A DNA stretch of 35,648 nt, from assembly GCA_025934105.1 (NCBI GenBank), contig JAICYS010000025.1:1-35648 (forward strand). Reading direction: 5' to 3'. This stretch comes from Myxococcota bacterium. Its GTDB lineage: Bacteria > Myxococcota_A > Polyangia > Fen-1088. A program made the position numbers and the translations under genes. The notes under the pieces were generated by a model, which worked only from the letters and a program-made list of their open reading frames with translations, was not told the origin of the DNA and ran no database searches. Positions 26,222-35,594 of the stretch are shown piece by piece. How positions within the stretch are numbered: the stretch's first letter is position 1; every line of letters begins with the position of its first letter.

Positions 26222-28071
26222 TCATGCGGAGGACGGCCGCAGCAGCCACCCTGACGGCGGTGCTGCTGGCTCTGTCCGCGCCGGCCGGCGCGCAAACCGC
26301 GGCGGCGGTCAGCATCTCCGTCGACGCCACGGCGGCCGGCAGCCCGCTGGAACGCATCTGGGCCTTCCACGGCTACGACGAGCTGAATGACACGACCACG
26401 CCGGAAGGGGAGGCGCTGCTGCAGGCGGTCGTCGCCGCTCACACCGCGCCGGTGCACGTTCGCAACCACTTCATACTCAACACGGGCGACGGAGCGCCCG
26501 TCATGAAGTGGGGCTCGACCAACGTCTACACCGAGGACGCCGCCGGCAACCCGGTCTACAGCTGGGCGCTCACCGACGGGATTCTCGACGCGATCACCGG
26601 GGCCGGCGCGTTTCCGTTGGTGGAGCTCGGCTTCATGCCCGAGGCGCTGTCCACGCATCCGACCCCCTACCAGAACAGCAGCGTCACCTCGCTGGACGGC
26701 GGCTGCTTCTACCCGCCCGCCGACCCGGCCAAGTGGGCCGGCCTGATCCGCGCCTGGGCCGCCCACGCGAACGGCCGCTATCCGGGCGTGGAAGCCAACT
26801 GGCTCTGGGAGCTCTGGAACGAACCCGACATCGGCTACTGGAAGGGGACCTTCGCGGACTACGCCAACCTCTACGACGTCACCGAATCGGCGTTGCACCA
26901 GGTGCTCCCGAACGCGGTCCTCGGCGGCCCGGCCGTGGCCGGTGCCGGCGGCAGCTTCTTGATACAGTTCCTGCAACACTGCGCGACCGGCACCAACGCC
27001 GTCACCGGCCAGACGGGAACGCGCCTCGATCTCGTCACTTTTCACGCCAAGGGCGGGGTCAGCATGGCCGGCGACCACGTCGAGATGGACCTCGGCAACC
27101 AGCTCCGCCTGCATCGCAGCGGCTTCCAGACGGTCGCGCGCTTCCCGCAGTTCAAGCAGACGCCGATCTACGTCACCGAGGCCGACCCCGACGGCTGCGC
27201 CGCCTGTTCCGTCAGCAGCCAACCGGCGGACGCCTACCGCACCTCGCCCGCCTACGGCGCCTACGAAGTCGCGATGATGAAGCACTCGCTGGAACTGGAG
27301 GCGCAGGTCGGCGTCACGCTGGGCGGGCTGCTCACCTGGGCGTTCACGTTCCCGGGGACGCCGATGTTCTCCGGCTATCGCGTGCTGGCCAGCAACGGCG
27401 TGGGGCTGCCCGTGTTCGGCGCGTTCAAGCTGCTGGGCCGGCTGGCCGGCATGCGGCTGCCCCTCTCCAGCGACGGCGCCCGCCCGCTCGACGACATCCT
27501 GGCGAACGGCGTGCGCGGTCAGCCCGACGTGGACGGAATCGCCGCGCGGGACGGCTCGACGATTCTGGTGCTGGTCTGGAATTACCATGACGACCTGGTC
27601 CCCGCGCCCGCGACGCCGGTCCACCTGGCCATTCAGGTGCCGGCCGGGTTCGGGGACGCGGCCCGCATCTCGCACCTGCGCGTCGACGACACCCATGGAA
27701 ACGCGGTCACGGCCTGGGCCGCGCAAGGCATGCCCGCGAACCCGTCGGCGGCGCAGCTCGCAGCGCTGCAGCAAGCGATGGATCCGGCGCCGATCGCCCC
27801 CGACGCGGCCGTCGCGGTGCCGCCCGGCGGCTCGTTGGCGGTGGATTTCGAACTTCCCCGATTCGGCGTGTCACTGATCGCCGTCTCGCCCTGGTCTGGA
27901 CCGGTCGACGCCGGGCCTGGCAAGCCTCCGGCGGGCGGCGGCAGCGGGTGCGGTTGCGCGACGATCGCGCCGATCCCCGGCCTCGGCGGCCTGCTTCTCT
28001 GCGGCGCCGGTTTGGCGGCCGTCCGGCGCCGCCGCCGGCGCGTCGCGTCAGCACAGGATGAGAGCAACTAG
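26218..28071 (+). CDS. GH39-type glycoside hydrolase (beta-xylosidase-like) with MYXO-CTERM-like C-terminal sorting tail
   Basis: VHVRNHFILNTGDGAPVMKWGSTNVYTEDAAGNPVYSWALTDGILDAI...WLWELWNEPDIGYWKGTFADYANLYD...QTPIYVTEADPDGCAAC; WNEPD acid/base and TEAD nucleophile positions; tail GCGCATIAPIPGLGGLLLCGAGLAAVRRRRRR. Confidence 0.85.
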   Translation: MIMRRTAAAATLTAVLLALSAPAGAQTAAAVSISVDATAAGSPLERIWAFHGYDELNDTTTPEGEALLQAVVAAHTAPVHVRNHFILNTGDGAPVMKWGSTNVYTEDAAGNPVYSWALTDGILDAITGAGAFPLVELGFMPEALSTHPTPYQNSSVTSLDGGCFYPPADPAKWAGLIRAWAAHANGRYPGVEANWLWELWNEPDIGYWKGTFADYANLYDVTESALHQVLPNAVLGGPAVAGAGGSFLIQFLQHCATGTNAVTGQTGTRLDLVTFHAKGGVSMAGDHVEMDLGNQLRLHRSGFQTVARFPQFKQTPIYVTEADPDGCAACSVSSQPADAYRTSPAYGAYEVAMMKHSLELEAQVGVTLGGLLTWAFTFPGTPMFSGYRVLASNGVGLPVFGAFKLLGRLAGMRLPLSSDGARPLDDILANGVRGQPDVDGIAARDGSTILVLVWNYHDDLVPAPATPVHLAIQVPAGFGDAARISHLRVDDTHGNAVTAWAAQGMPANPSAAQLAALQQAMDPAPIAPDAAVAVPPGGSLAVDFELPRFGVSLIAVSPWSGPVDAGPGKPPAGGGSGCGCATIAPIPGLGGLLLCGAGLAAVRRRRRRVASAQDESN

Positions 28072-28108
28072 TTTAACAAGCCGGCCGCGCTCGCGACGAA
28101 TGAGGGGC

Positions 28109-30031
28109 ATGACCCGTTCCCCCTTGGGCAATCGTCGCTTTTCCCTGCTCTCGCTCGTCACCGTCGCCGCCCTGGCCACGACCTGGGGCGCATGTAGCTC
28201 GAGCTCACCTCCGGCCACCACGTCGGGGTCGGGCGGTAGCTCGCAAAGCGGTGGCTCAACCGGTTCGGGCGGCTCGTCGCCCGGCGCTGGAGGCTCCGGT
28301 CCGTCCTGCACGAACGTTTCCGCCTGCGGCGGCGACGTGCCCGGGACGTGGACGGTCAGCTCGTCCTGTCTCAACATGAGCGGCATGCTGGACATCTCGG
28401 CCGTCGGCATCAACTGCACCACCGCCGGGCTCACCGGTTCGCTGCAGGTGACCGGGTCGCTGGTGTTGAAGTCGGACGGCTCGTACACCGACAACACGCA
28501 CACGACCGGGACCGAGCATTTGAGCATGGGCGCGCCCTGCCTCATCCTGTCGGGCACCAAGACCACCTGCGACGGCCTGACCGGGCCGCTGATGGGCCTC
28601 GGCTACTCCGCGGTCACCTGCACCAACAACACCTCCACGGGCGGGTGCGACTGCACCGCCACCGTCGACCAGCCGGGCGGCATCGGTTACGTGTCCAGCT
28701 TGGCCTCGACCACCGGCGGCTACACGACCTCCGGCAACACCTTCACCGTCGACTCGCAGGCGAATTACTCATACTGCGTCGCGCAGAGCAAGCTGACGTT
28801 GACGCCGACCACCCCGAACACGACCGGCACGATCGTGTTGCAGGGCTCCGGGTCCAGCGGTTCGGGCGGCACCGCCGGCGCGGGCGGCACGCCGGGCGCC
28901 GGCGGCACGCCGGGATCGGGCGGCAAGGGAGGAGCGGGCGGCCACGGCTCGGGCGGCAACGGCGGCCACGCCTCGGGCGGCAACGGCGGCGCGACGGCCA
29001 GCGGCGGCTCGATGGGATCGGGCGGCAGCTCCGGGATGCGCACCGACGGTCCCTGCGACATCTACGCGGCGGGGCAAACGCCTTGCGGCGCGGCCTACAG
29101 CACGATCCGGGCGCTCTCGAAGTCGTACACGGGCCCGCTCTACCAGGTCCGCAACGGCAGCTCGAACATGAACACCGGCTCGGGCGGCATGACCAAGGAC
29201 ATCCCCCAGACGTCGGACGGGTTCGCCGACACCTCGGTCCAGGACGCGTTCTGCAGCGGCACCACCTGCACCTTCTCGGTGCTCTACGACCAGTCGGGCA
29301 ACAAGAACGACCTCAAGTCGGCGCCGGCGGGCCTCTCGAACGGCGGCTCGTACGCGGCCATGCCGGACTTCGAGTCCAATGCGACCAAGGGGATGCTGAC
29401 CGTCGGCGGCCACAAGGTCTATTCGCTCTACATGAACACCCGCGAGGGGTACCGGACGCCCTTGAACGTCAAGGCCACCGGCGTCGCGCTGAACAACAAT
29501 CCGCAGGGCATCTACGAGCTGGCGGACGGGACGCACTCGGGCAGCGCCTGCTGCTGGGATTTCGGCAGCGTCTCACCGGATCCGACCAAGTACGTCACCA
29601 TGAACACCCTGTTCTTCGGAACGGCCACCTTCTGGGACCGCGGCGCCGGCAGCGGCCCCTGGTTCATGGGCGACTTCGAGGGGGGCGTCTGGGCAGGCGG
29701 CTCCTCGTCCGGGACCGGCAACACCAACAGCATGAACCCGTCGCTGAAGGTGCCGTTCGCCCTCGGTATCCTCCACACGCCGGTCGGCAAGTACGCGCTT
29801 CGGATGGCCGACATCAAGACCGCCACCGACCTCACGACCGCCTATGACGGAGCCATCCCGCAGGGCAAGACCTGGGGCAACGCCGGCGGCATCGTGCTGG
29901 GCGTGGGCGGCGACAACAGCAACAACTCGGCCGGGACGTTCTACGAGGGCGCGCTCACCAACGGCGTCCCGTCGAACGCCACCGACCTGGCCATCATGCA
30001 GAACATCCAGGCCGCGGGTTACGGGAAGTAA
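28109..30031 (+). CDS. Secreted/lipoprotein-like GH54 alpha-L-arabinofuranosidase-like protein, copy 4, with Cys-rich N-terminal module and Gly-rich linker
   Basis: GPCDIYAAGQTPCGAAYSTIRALSKSYTGPLYQVRNG...ACCWDFGSVSPD...GPWFMGDFEGGVWAGG...GGIVLGVGGDNSNNSAGTFYEGAL; start could be 28058, 28100 or 28109. Confidence 0.88.
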   Translation: MTRSPLGNRRFSLLSLVTVAALATTWGACSSSSPPATTSGSGGSSQSGGSTGSGGSSPGAGGSGPSCTNVSACGGDVPGTWTVSSSCLNMSGMLDISAVGINCTTAGLTGSLQVTGSLVLKSDGSYTDNTHTTGTEHLSMGAPCLILSGTKTTCDGLTGPLMGLGYSAVTCTNNTSTGGCDCTATVDQPGGIGYVSSLASTTGGYTTSGNTFTVDSQANYSYCVAQSKLTLTPTTPNTTGTIVLQGSGSSGSGGTAGAGGTPGAGGTPGSGGKGGAGGHGSGGNGGHASGGNGGATASGGSMGSGGSSGMRTDGPCDIYAAGQTPCGAAYSTIRALSKSYTGPLYQVRNGSSNMNTGSGGMTKDIPQTSDGFADTSVQDAFCSGTTCTFSVLYDQSGNKNDLKSAPAGLSNGGSYAAMPDFESNATKGMLTVGGHKVYSLYMNTREGYRTPLNVKATGVALNNNPQGIYELADGTHSGSACCWDFGSVSPDPTKYVTMNTLFFGTATFWDRGAGSGPWFMGDFEGGVWAGGSSSGTGNTNSMNPSLKVPFALGILHTPVGKYALRMADIKTATDLTTAYDGAIPQGKTWGNAGGIVLGVGGDNSNNSAGTFYEGALTNGVPSNATDLAIMQNIQAAGYGK

Positions 30032-31424
30032 CGGGGTTGCCGGGCGACCCGGCCGCGCCGGCGGCCGGGTCGAGACGCGGCAGCTCGATCCAGAAGCGGC
30101 TGCCTCCACCGGAGACCGGGTCCACGCCGGCCCGGCCGCCGTGCCCTTCCGCCAAGCGACGCACGGTGGCCAGGCCCAGCCCGACCCCCACGGCGGCGCT
30201 GCCGCCCCGGACGAAGGGCTGGAAGATCGACTCGCGCAGGTGTTCGGGGACGCCGGGGCCCGTGTCCTCGACGACCATTCGCACCACCGGCCCGCGCATC
30301 GTGGCGCTCACGTCCACGCGCCGGATCGGACCGTCGGTGTGCTTGATGGCGTTGCCGATCAGGTTGCCGACCAAGCTGGTGAGCACGCCCGGGTTGCACC
30401 CAACCCGGCAGGGCTCGACGGCCGACACCCGCAGCTCGCAGCCGGCCGCATCCGCTGACGGACGCTGGGCCAGCACCACGTCCCGGATCACCTCGGCGAC
30501 GTCGGTGGCCTCGCCGGGCACGGGCTGGGCGCCCGCCTTCGCGAACGCCAGCAATCCTTCCACCAGCTCGAACAACCGCCAGACGCCGCGGTCCGCCGTC
30601 GCGATCCACTGGCGGGGCGGATCGCCCAGCTCCATCCGCCCCAGCTGCGAGACGCTGAGCGAGATGGGGACCAGCGCGTTCCGGACGTCGTGCGCGATCC
30701 GGCCGGCGAACGCCTCCAGCTCGTCGGCCCGCCGCTCGAGCGCCTCTTCATAGGCGCGGGCCAGGCGTTGATGGCGGCGCAGCAGGCGCAGCACCAGCAG
30801 CGCGGTCGCCAGGGTCGCCAGCCCGCAGACGCCGTCCAGCCCGAACACCAGCCGGCGTCGCCGGCGGCTGACCCGCTGGATCCGATCCGCCAGGCGGGCG
30901 GCGTTGTCGGCGTTGATTTGCAGGTCATCGGTGAACGCGCGGGCGACCGCCTCCACCTGGGCGCGAAAATTCGCGTCGGCCTGGCGCAGGTGGGCCGGTC
31001 CCTGGGGCACCGCGGCCACCACGTCCACCAGCGCCCGGTCCAACTCGTCGAGCGTGTGCTTCGCGTCGTCCCAGGCCGCCCCCTCGCCCGGATAGCGCGG
31101 CAGTGACAGGTAGGCGTGAACGTCGCCCTCCAGCGTGGCGCGCGCGGCCGCCACCGCCTCGGGGGACATGTGGCCGCCGGCCAGGAACGTGTCCACGTAC
31201 TCGTCCTCCGCGAGGGCCAGCTGCCGTAGCCCCGCGCGGCCCCCCGCCAGGTACTCGATGCTGGGCGCCGCATTTTGGGCGATGCTCAGCGCCGACTCGT
31301 CGATGACCGAGGCCCGCGACTCGGAGTACACGGTCGCGGCCACGAAGGCCGCCACGACCACTGCGAACGCGGCCATGACCTGCGCCAAGACGACCGGCCG
31401 TTCAGAAGGATCGGGGATGGGCAT
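29994..31424 (-). CDS. Sensor histidine kinase
   Basis: H-box FAGRIAHDVRNALVPISLSVSQL, N-box NLIGNAIKHT, G-boxes VEDTGPGVPEHLRESIFQPF and GVGLGLATVRRLAEGHGG; two TM segments flanking a helical sensor region. Confidence 0.92.
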   Translation of the reverse strand: MPIPDPSERPVVLAQVMAAFAVVVAAFVAATVYSESRASVIDESALSIAQNAAPSIEYLAGGRAGLRQLALAEDEYVDTFLAGGHMSPEAVAAARATLEGDVHAYLSLPRYPGEGAAWDDAKHTLDELDRALVDVVAAVPQGPAHLRQADANFRAQVEAVARAFTDDLQINADNAARLADRIQRVSRRRRRLVFGLDGVCGLATLATALLVLRLLRRHQRLARAYEEALERRADELEAFAGRIAHDVRNALVPISLSVSQLGRMELGDPPRQWIATADRGVWRLFELVEGLLAFAKAGAQPVPGEATDVAEVIRDVVLAQRPSADAAGCELRVSAVEPCRVGCNPGVLTSLVGNLIGNAIKHTDGPIRRVDVSATMRGPVVRMVVEDTGPGVPEHLRESIFQPFVRGGSAAVGVGLGLATVRRLAEGHGGRAGVDPVSGGGSRFWIELPRLDPAAGAAGSPGNPVTSRNPRPGCSA

Positions 31425-31517
31425 GACAACACGACGCGCCGAACAGTCGATTCGTTAGCCCGCCAAGCGCCTAATCGCCAGCAGGACCGCGTGGATTTCG
31501 ATCCGGCGCGCGCCCGC

Positions 31518-32732
31518 TCAGCGCGACCAGGGGGCCCCGGCGCGGACCTGGCAGACCTCCAGGTACCGCGCGGCCGGCCAATGCAGCGGCGTGGGATAAT
31601 CCGGCGGAAGTCCGCCCAGCTCCAGCAGAAGACCGTCGCGCTGGGCCAGCGCCAGGCCGGCGGCGACGTGCTTGAGAACGGTCGGGCCGCCGTGCGTGTT
31701 CGACGAGATCCAGAGGTGGCCGCCCTCGTCCGGCAGAACGGCGCAGGCCGCCGCGATGAGGTCGGGATAGTCGCGCTTTTGCGCCCAGAGGGACGCGCGC
31801 GCGCCCGACACCGTGGGCGGGTCCAAAATGACGACGTCGTGCGAGATGCCGCGGGCCCGCTCGGCCTCCAGGAACCGGAACACGTCCGACACTTCCCACC
31901 GGTGCGCGCCGGCGTCCAGGCCGGAGAGGGCGAAGTTGGCGCGCGCCCAGGCCAGCGGACCGGCCGCCAGATCCACGCTGGTCACCGCGGCGGCCCCGGC
32001 GCGCGCGGCGGCCACCGACAGCGCGCCGGTGTACGCGAACGTGTTCAGCACCCGCTTGCCGCGGACGAACCGCGCCAGCCCGGCGCGGTGCTCGCGCATG
32101 TCCGTGAACAGGCCGACGTTGATGCCGCCGCGCAGGTGAACCTCGTACGGGACCCCTCGCTCGAGGACGACCAGCTTGTCGGGCGGCGCCTCGCCGACCA
32201 CGTCGTCCTTGGCCCGCTCGGGCGTGTTGCCGCTCCCTTTGAGGCGCGTCTTCAGCACCACGCCGCGCACGGGCAGCCCGGCCTCGGCCAGCAGCTCCAT
32301 CGCGCACTGGGCGAGGAGCCGCGCGTGGCCCAGCAGACCACGTGACAGCGCGGTGACGACGGCAAACCGGCCGTACACGTCGGCCGCCAAGCCGGACAGC
32401 CCGTCGCCCTCGCCGTTCAGCAGCCGGTAGGCCGATTCGCCGTCCGCCAGGCCCAGCGTCCGCCGCAGCGCCAGCGCCGCGCGCAGCATGCCGCGCATGA
32501 AGGCGGCGTCGGGGCTCCGGCTGTCTTCGCCGTGCGACCAGATCCGCACGACCTCGTTCTCGGGGTCCGCCACGCCGGCCGCGTGCGTCTTGCCCTGCGC
32601 GTCGAGCAGGCGCACGGGACGCCCGGGCTCGAGGTCGCGCGTGGACTGAAGATCGGACAGCAAGAGCTGCGGCGGCCGGGCCAGCAGGCGCTGCTGGCCG
32701 GCGGGCGTCAGGGAAACCCCGAGGAGCGGCAT
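31518..32732 (-). CDS. Class I SAM-dependent rRNA large-subunit methyltransferase, RlmI/PUA family
   Basis: N-terminal PUA-like LSDLQSTRDLEPGRPVRLLDAQGKTHAAGVADPENEVVRIW; KTRLKGSGN; YEVHLRGGINVGLFTDMREHRAGL; RVLNTFAYTGALSVAAARAGA; HDVVILDPPTVS. Confidence 0.88.
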   Translation of the reverse strand: MPLLGVSLTPAGQQRLLARPPQLLLSDLQSTRDLEPGRPVRLLDAQGKTHAAGVADPENEVVRIWSHGEDSRSPDAAFMRGMLRAALALRRTLGLADGESAYRLLNGEGDGLSGLAADVYGRFAVVTALSRGLLGHARLLAQCAMELLAEAGLPVRGVVLKTRLKGSGNTPERAKDDVVGEAPPDKLVVLERGVPYEVHLRGGINVGLFTDMREHRAGLARFVRGKRVLNTFAYTGALSVAAARAGAAAVTSVDLAAGPLAWARANFALSGLDAGAHRWEVSDVFRFLEAERARGISHDVVILDPPTVSGARASLWAQKRDYPDLIAAACAVLPDEGGHLWISSNTHGGPTVLKHVAAGLALAQRDGLLLELGGLPPDYPTPLHWPAARYLEVCQVRAGAPWSR

Positions 32733-32847
32733 GCGCCCATCATGTCTCGGCCGTCCCGGAAGCGCGACGCGCCTGCCCGCGCGGCGAATTGTTGGACACC
32801 TTGTGCTCGAGCGACGCGAACGCAGATTCGCGAACCGGAGGTGGGCC

Positions 32848-34485
32848 ATGCGAACACGGTGTGTCGGACGGACTCTCGGCTTGTTCGGGACGTTTCTGGG
32901 GGGACTGGCGTGCGGGGGCGGGCCCGGCGACGGTTCGCCCCAATCGGCGCCGGAGGTGGCGGTCGCCAGCGCGGCGGTGGCGCCGGCGCCGGTTCGCGCC
33001 ATCGCCCCGCTGTCCGGGTCGCTGGCGGGGGCGCCGCGGCCACGGTTCCGCGTGATCGGCGCGCGGCTGGCCCGGGTGCAGATTTGTGCCGATCGCGCCT
33101 GCCGGCGCCCGCTGCAGGAGTTCGTCGCGCCCGGCGGCGCGGGCCGACCGCCGTTTCCGCTGGCGAGGAACGTGGTGTTCTGGCGCGCCCGCGCCGGACT
33201 GGCCGATCCGCGCGCGCCCTGGACGCCGGTCTGGGAGCTGTTCGTGCCACCGGGCGGGAGCGCCCCCGACGCCACGCGCGGGCTGCGCCTGGATGTCGAC
33301 GGCGACGGCTTCGCGGACGCGGCCGTCCGCGACCAGAACGATGACGCGGGCACCGATCGCTTGCACGTGTACCGCGGCGGCGCCGGCGGGCTCGATCCGG
33401 CCAGTGACACCGTGCTGGCCCTCGACACCACGCACTTCGGGGTGCCCGCCATCAGCGCCGGCGACGTCAACGGCGACGGGTTCGGCGACCTGGCCGTGAG
33501 CGACGGACGCGGGCTGGTCGTTTACGGCGGCTCCCGGACGGGGCTCTCACCGACGCCTCTGTCGGCCACGCCCCCGCCGGCCGGCATCCAACCGTTCGAC
33601 TTCGGATTCCATCTGGTGGCGGGCGGCGACGTCAACGGCGACGGCTATGGCGACGTGTTCGCGGACGGCGACGAGCAGCACGTCTGGCTCTACCTGGGCT
33701 CGCCGAGCGGACTGGCGGCCACTCCGGCCTGGACGCTGGATCGCACCAACACCGGCCGATTCGTGCTGCTGTCGACCGCCGCCGATCTGAACGGCGACGG
33801 GTTCGCGGACCTGGTCGTCGAGGACTTCGGACCCGGCGGCGCGGTCCAGGGCTTCCGGGTCTTCCACGGCGGCGCGGCCGGCCTGGAATCGCCGGCGGCG
33901 GGCACGCTGGTGACGCGGCCCCAGCTTCCGTGGGCGACGGCCGGCGACGTGAACGGCGACGGCGTCCCCGACCTGGTGACCTCGGAGGTCACGGAGCTCG
34001 CCTTCTTCCCGGGCGGCCCGGCGTTCCCACCGGCGGCGCCGGCCGAAGTGGTCGCGACCCCCAACCGCGAGCTGCCGCTGCAGCTGGCCGACTTCGACGG
34101 TGACGGGCGCGCCGATCTGGCGGCGACCACGGCCACCCAAACCAGCAACATCTACTTCACCGACGATCGCGTGGACGTCTATCGGGGAACGCCGGCCGGG
34201 TTGGCGCCCGCGCCGACGGCGACCATCCGCGAGACCGACGTGCTGCCCGACGACACGCTCAACTTCATCCAGCTCACCGCGGCCGACTTCAACCGGGACG
34301 GGCGCGACGATCTGATGGTCGGCGCCGAGGCCCCGTACCCGACCCCATTCTTCGCCACGACCACGCCGGCGGTGTTCGTGTTCGCCGGTTCGTCGCGCGG
34401 CCTCCGGACCGTGCCCGCCCTGGAGATCGCCGGCATGCCTGGGTACGCGAGCTGGGTGTCCGCCGCGGCGCCGCAGTTGCCGTGA
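32848..34485 (+). CDS. FG-GAP/VCBS repeat lipoprotein
   Basis: Lipobox-like GGLACGGG; repeats DVDGDGFADAAV, DVNGDGFGDLAV, DVNGDGYGDVFA, DLNGDGFADLVV, DVNGDGVPDLVT, DFDGDGRADLAA, DFNRDGRDDLMV. Confidence 0.9.
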   Translation: MRTRCVGRTLGLFGTFLGGLACGGGPGDGSPQSAPEVAVASAAVAPAPVRAIAPLSGSLAGAPRPRFRVIGARLARVQICADRACRRPLQEFVAPGGAGRPPFPLARNVVFWRARAGLADPRAPWTPVWELFVPPGGSAPDATRGLRLDVDGDGFADAAVRDQNDDAGTDRLHVYRGGAGGLDPASDTVLALDTTHFGVPAISAGDVNGDGFGDLAVSDGRGLVVYGGSRTGLSPTPLSATPPPAGIQPFDFGFHLVAGGDVNGDGYGDVFADGDEQHVWLYLGSPSGLAATPAWTLDRTNTGRFVLLSTAADLNGDGFADLVVEDFGPGGAVQGFRVFHGGAAGLESPAAGTLVTRPQLPWATAGDVNGDGVPDLVTSEVTELAFFPGGPAFPPAAPAEVVATPNRELPLQLADFDGDGRADLAATTATQTSNIYFTDDRVDVYRGTPAGLAPAPTATIRETDVLPDDTLNFIQLTAADFNRDGRDDLMVGAEAPYPTPFFATTTPAVFVFAGSSRGLRTVPALEIAGMPGYASWVSAAAPQLP

Positions 34486-34846
34486 GCCAAGCCGGGCGGC
34501 CGGCCGGCATCCCGCCCGGAGAAGCGCCGGCCGACCAGGTCGGCCGCGGTCGGCCCGGCGAGCGCGCCGCCCCGCGCCGGGGGCTTCCGGCGCGCTCACC
34601 AGCTCGAGCGCGAGCGAGGCGGCCGGGCCGCGGCGTGCATGCGCTCCCGGCGCTGCGCGAACGCGCCTTGGCCCGCTCGAACGCGGCAGGCTCCGAAACG
34701 CCGGACGACGATCGCCGGGTCTCGCGCCTTCGTCGTCCCGGATGCCGGCGACGCAGGGCACACGTGGCGCGACGTGCTGGAGTCCGCGTCCGTGATCGGC
34801 GCGGCGTTTCGACCTCGGCCTTACGCGATCTCCGCCGGCGGCGGAA

Positions 34847-35554
34847 CTACCGGACCACGAACGGGATCTCGAGCTCGGTGACCGCCGCGCCCTGGGGCGG
34901 AGTGTTCAGGTCCGCCCGGAACGTGACCCGCTTTTCCTTGCGGGTGGCGTTCTCGAAGTAGAGGAAGCCCGAGATCTCGCCGCCGTCCGCCAGCACGCCC
35001 TCCGGCAGGGCCATGCGCCGCATCGGGTGCGTCGGCAGGTCCTCGTCCCAGCGGGAAACCTGCCGCGCATAGAACCCGTCGTCCCGAGCCAGCGGCGCCT
35101 TCCAGGCCTCCAGCGACGGGTAGACGTCGTGCAGCCGCGGCGCCACGAAGAAGTGCGAGGCCGAATAGACCGGCGTCACCGGCGGCACGTGCGACCCCTC
35201 GGCGATCGGCGCCGGCGGCAGCGGCAGGTACTTGCGCCCGTGTCCGCCCAGGAGCGCGAACTGCTGGTACAGGATCTCGATCGGCGCGCCGCTGTGATTG
35301 ATGATGCGGACCTTCATCGGCGTCAGCCGCTCGTCCAAATCCGCGGGGGACGCGCTCCAATCGTTGGCCTCGGCGGCGATGCGGATGCCGCTGTCCTCGG
35401 CCACCGCCGCGTCTGGAGCGTTGGCGATGACGCGCGCCGTGGTGGCTGGCTGCAGCCGTCCTGCCGCGCACCCGGCCAGTCCCAGCGTCAAGAAAATCGC
35501 CATCCACGGCGCCGTCGTCAGCGATCTTGTCGTCCAAACCTGGAAAGAACGCAT
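34847..35554 (-). CDS. Hypothetical lipoprotein
   Basis: MRSFQVWTTRSLTTAPWMAIFLTLGLAGCAAGRLQ... lipobox LAGC. Confidence 0.7.
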   Translation of the reverse strand: MRSFQVWTTRSLTTAPWMAIFLTLGLAGCAAGRLQPATTARVIANAPDAAVAEDSGIRIAAEANDWSASPADLDERLTPMKVRIINHSGAPIEILYQQFALLGGHGRKYLPLPPAPIAEGSHVPPVTPVYSASHFFVAPRLHDVYPSLEAWKAPLARDDGFYARQVSRWDEDLPTHPMRRMALPEGVLADGGEISGFLYFENATRKEKRVTFRADLNTPPQGAAVTELEIPFVVR

Positions 35555-35594
35555 GACGCCCGAGACCAGCAAGCGCTGCACCAGGTCGCGCGGA

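Noticed and set aside
26200-27774. 524-aa minus-strand ORF
   Set aside because: Antisense to the GH39 gene, which has recognisable catalytic motifs
29545-29610. Idea that GH54 copy 4 is a dead enzyme because NAE is replaced by SVS
   Set aside because: Using residue spacing recalled from A. kawachii AbfB (nucleophile and acid/base 76 residues apart), the nucleophile maps to the downstream DxE motif (GDFEGG), which copy 4 keeps
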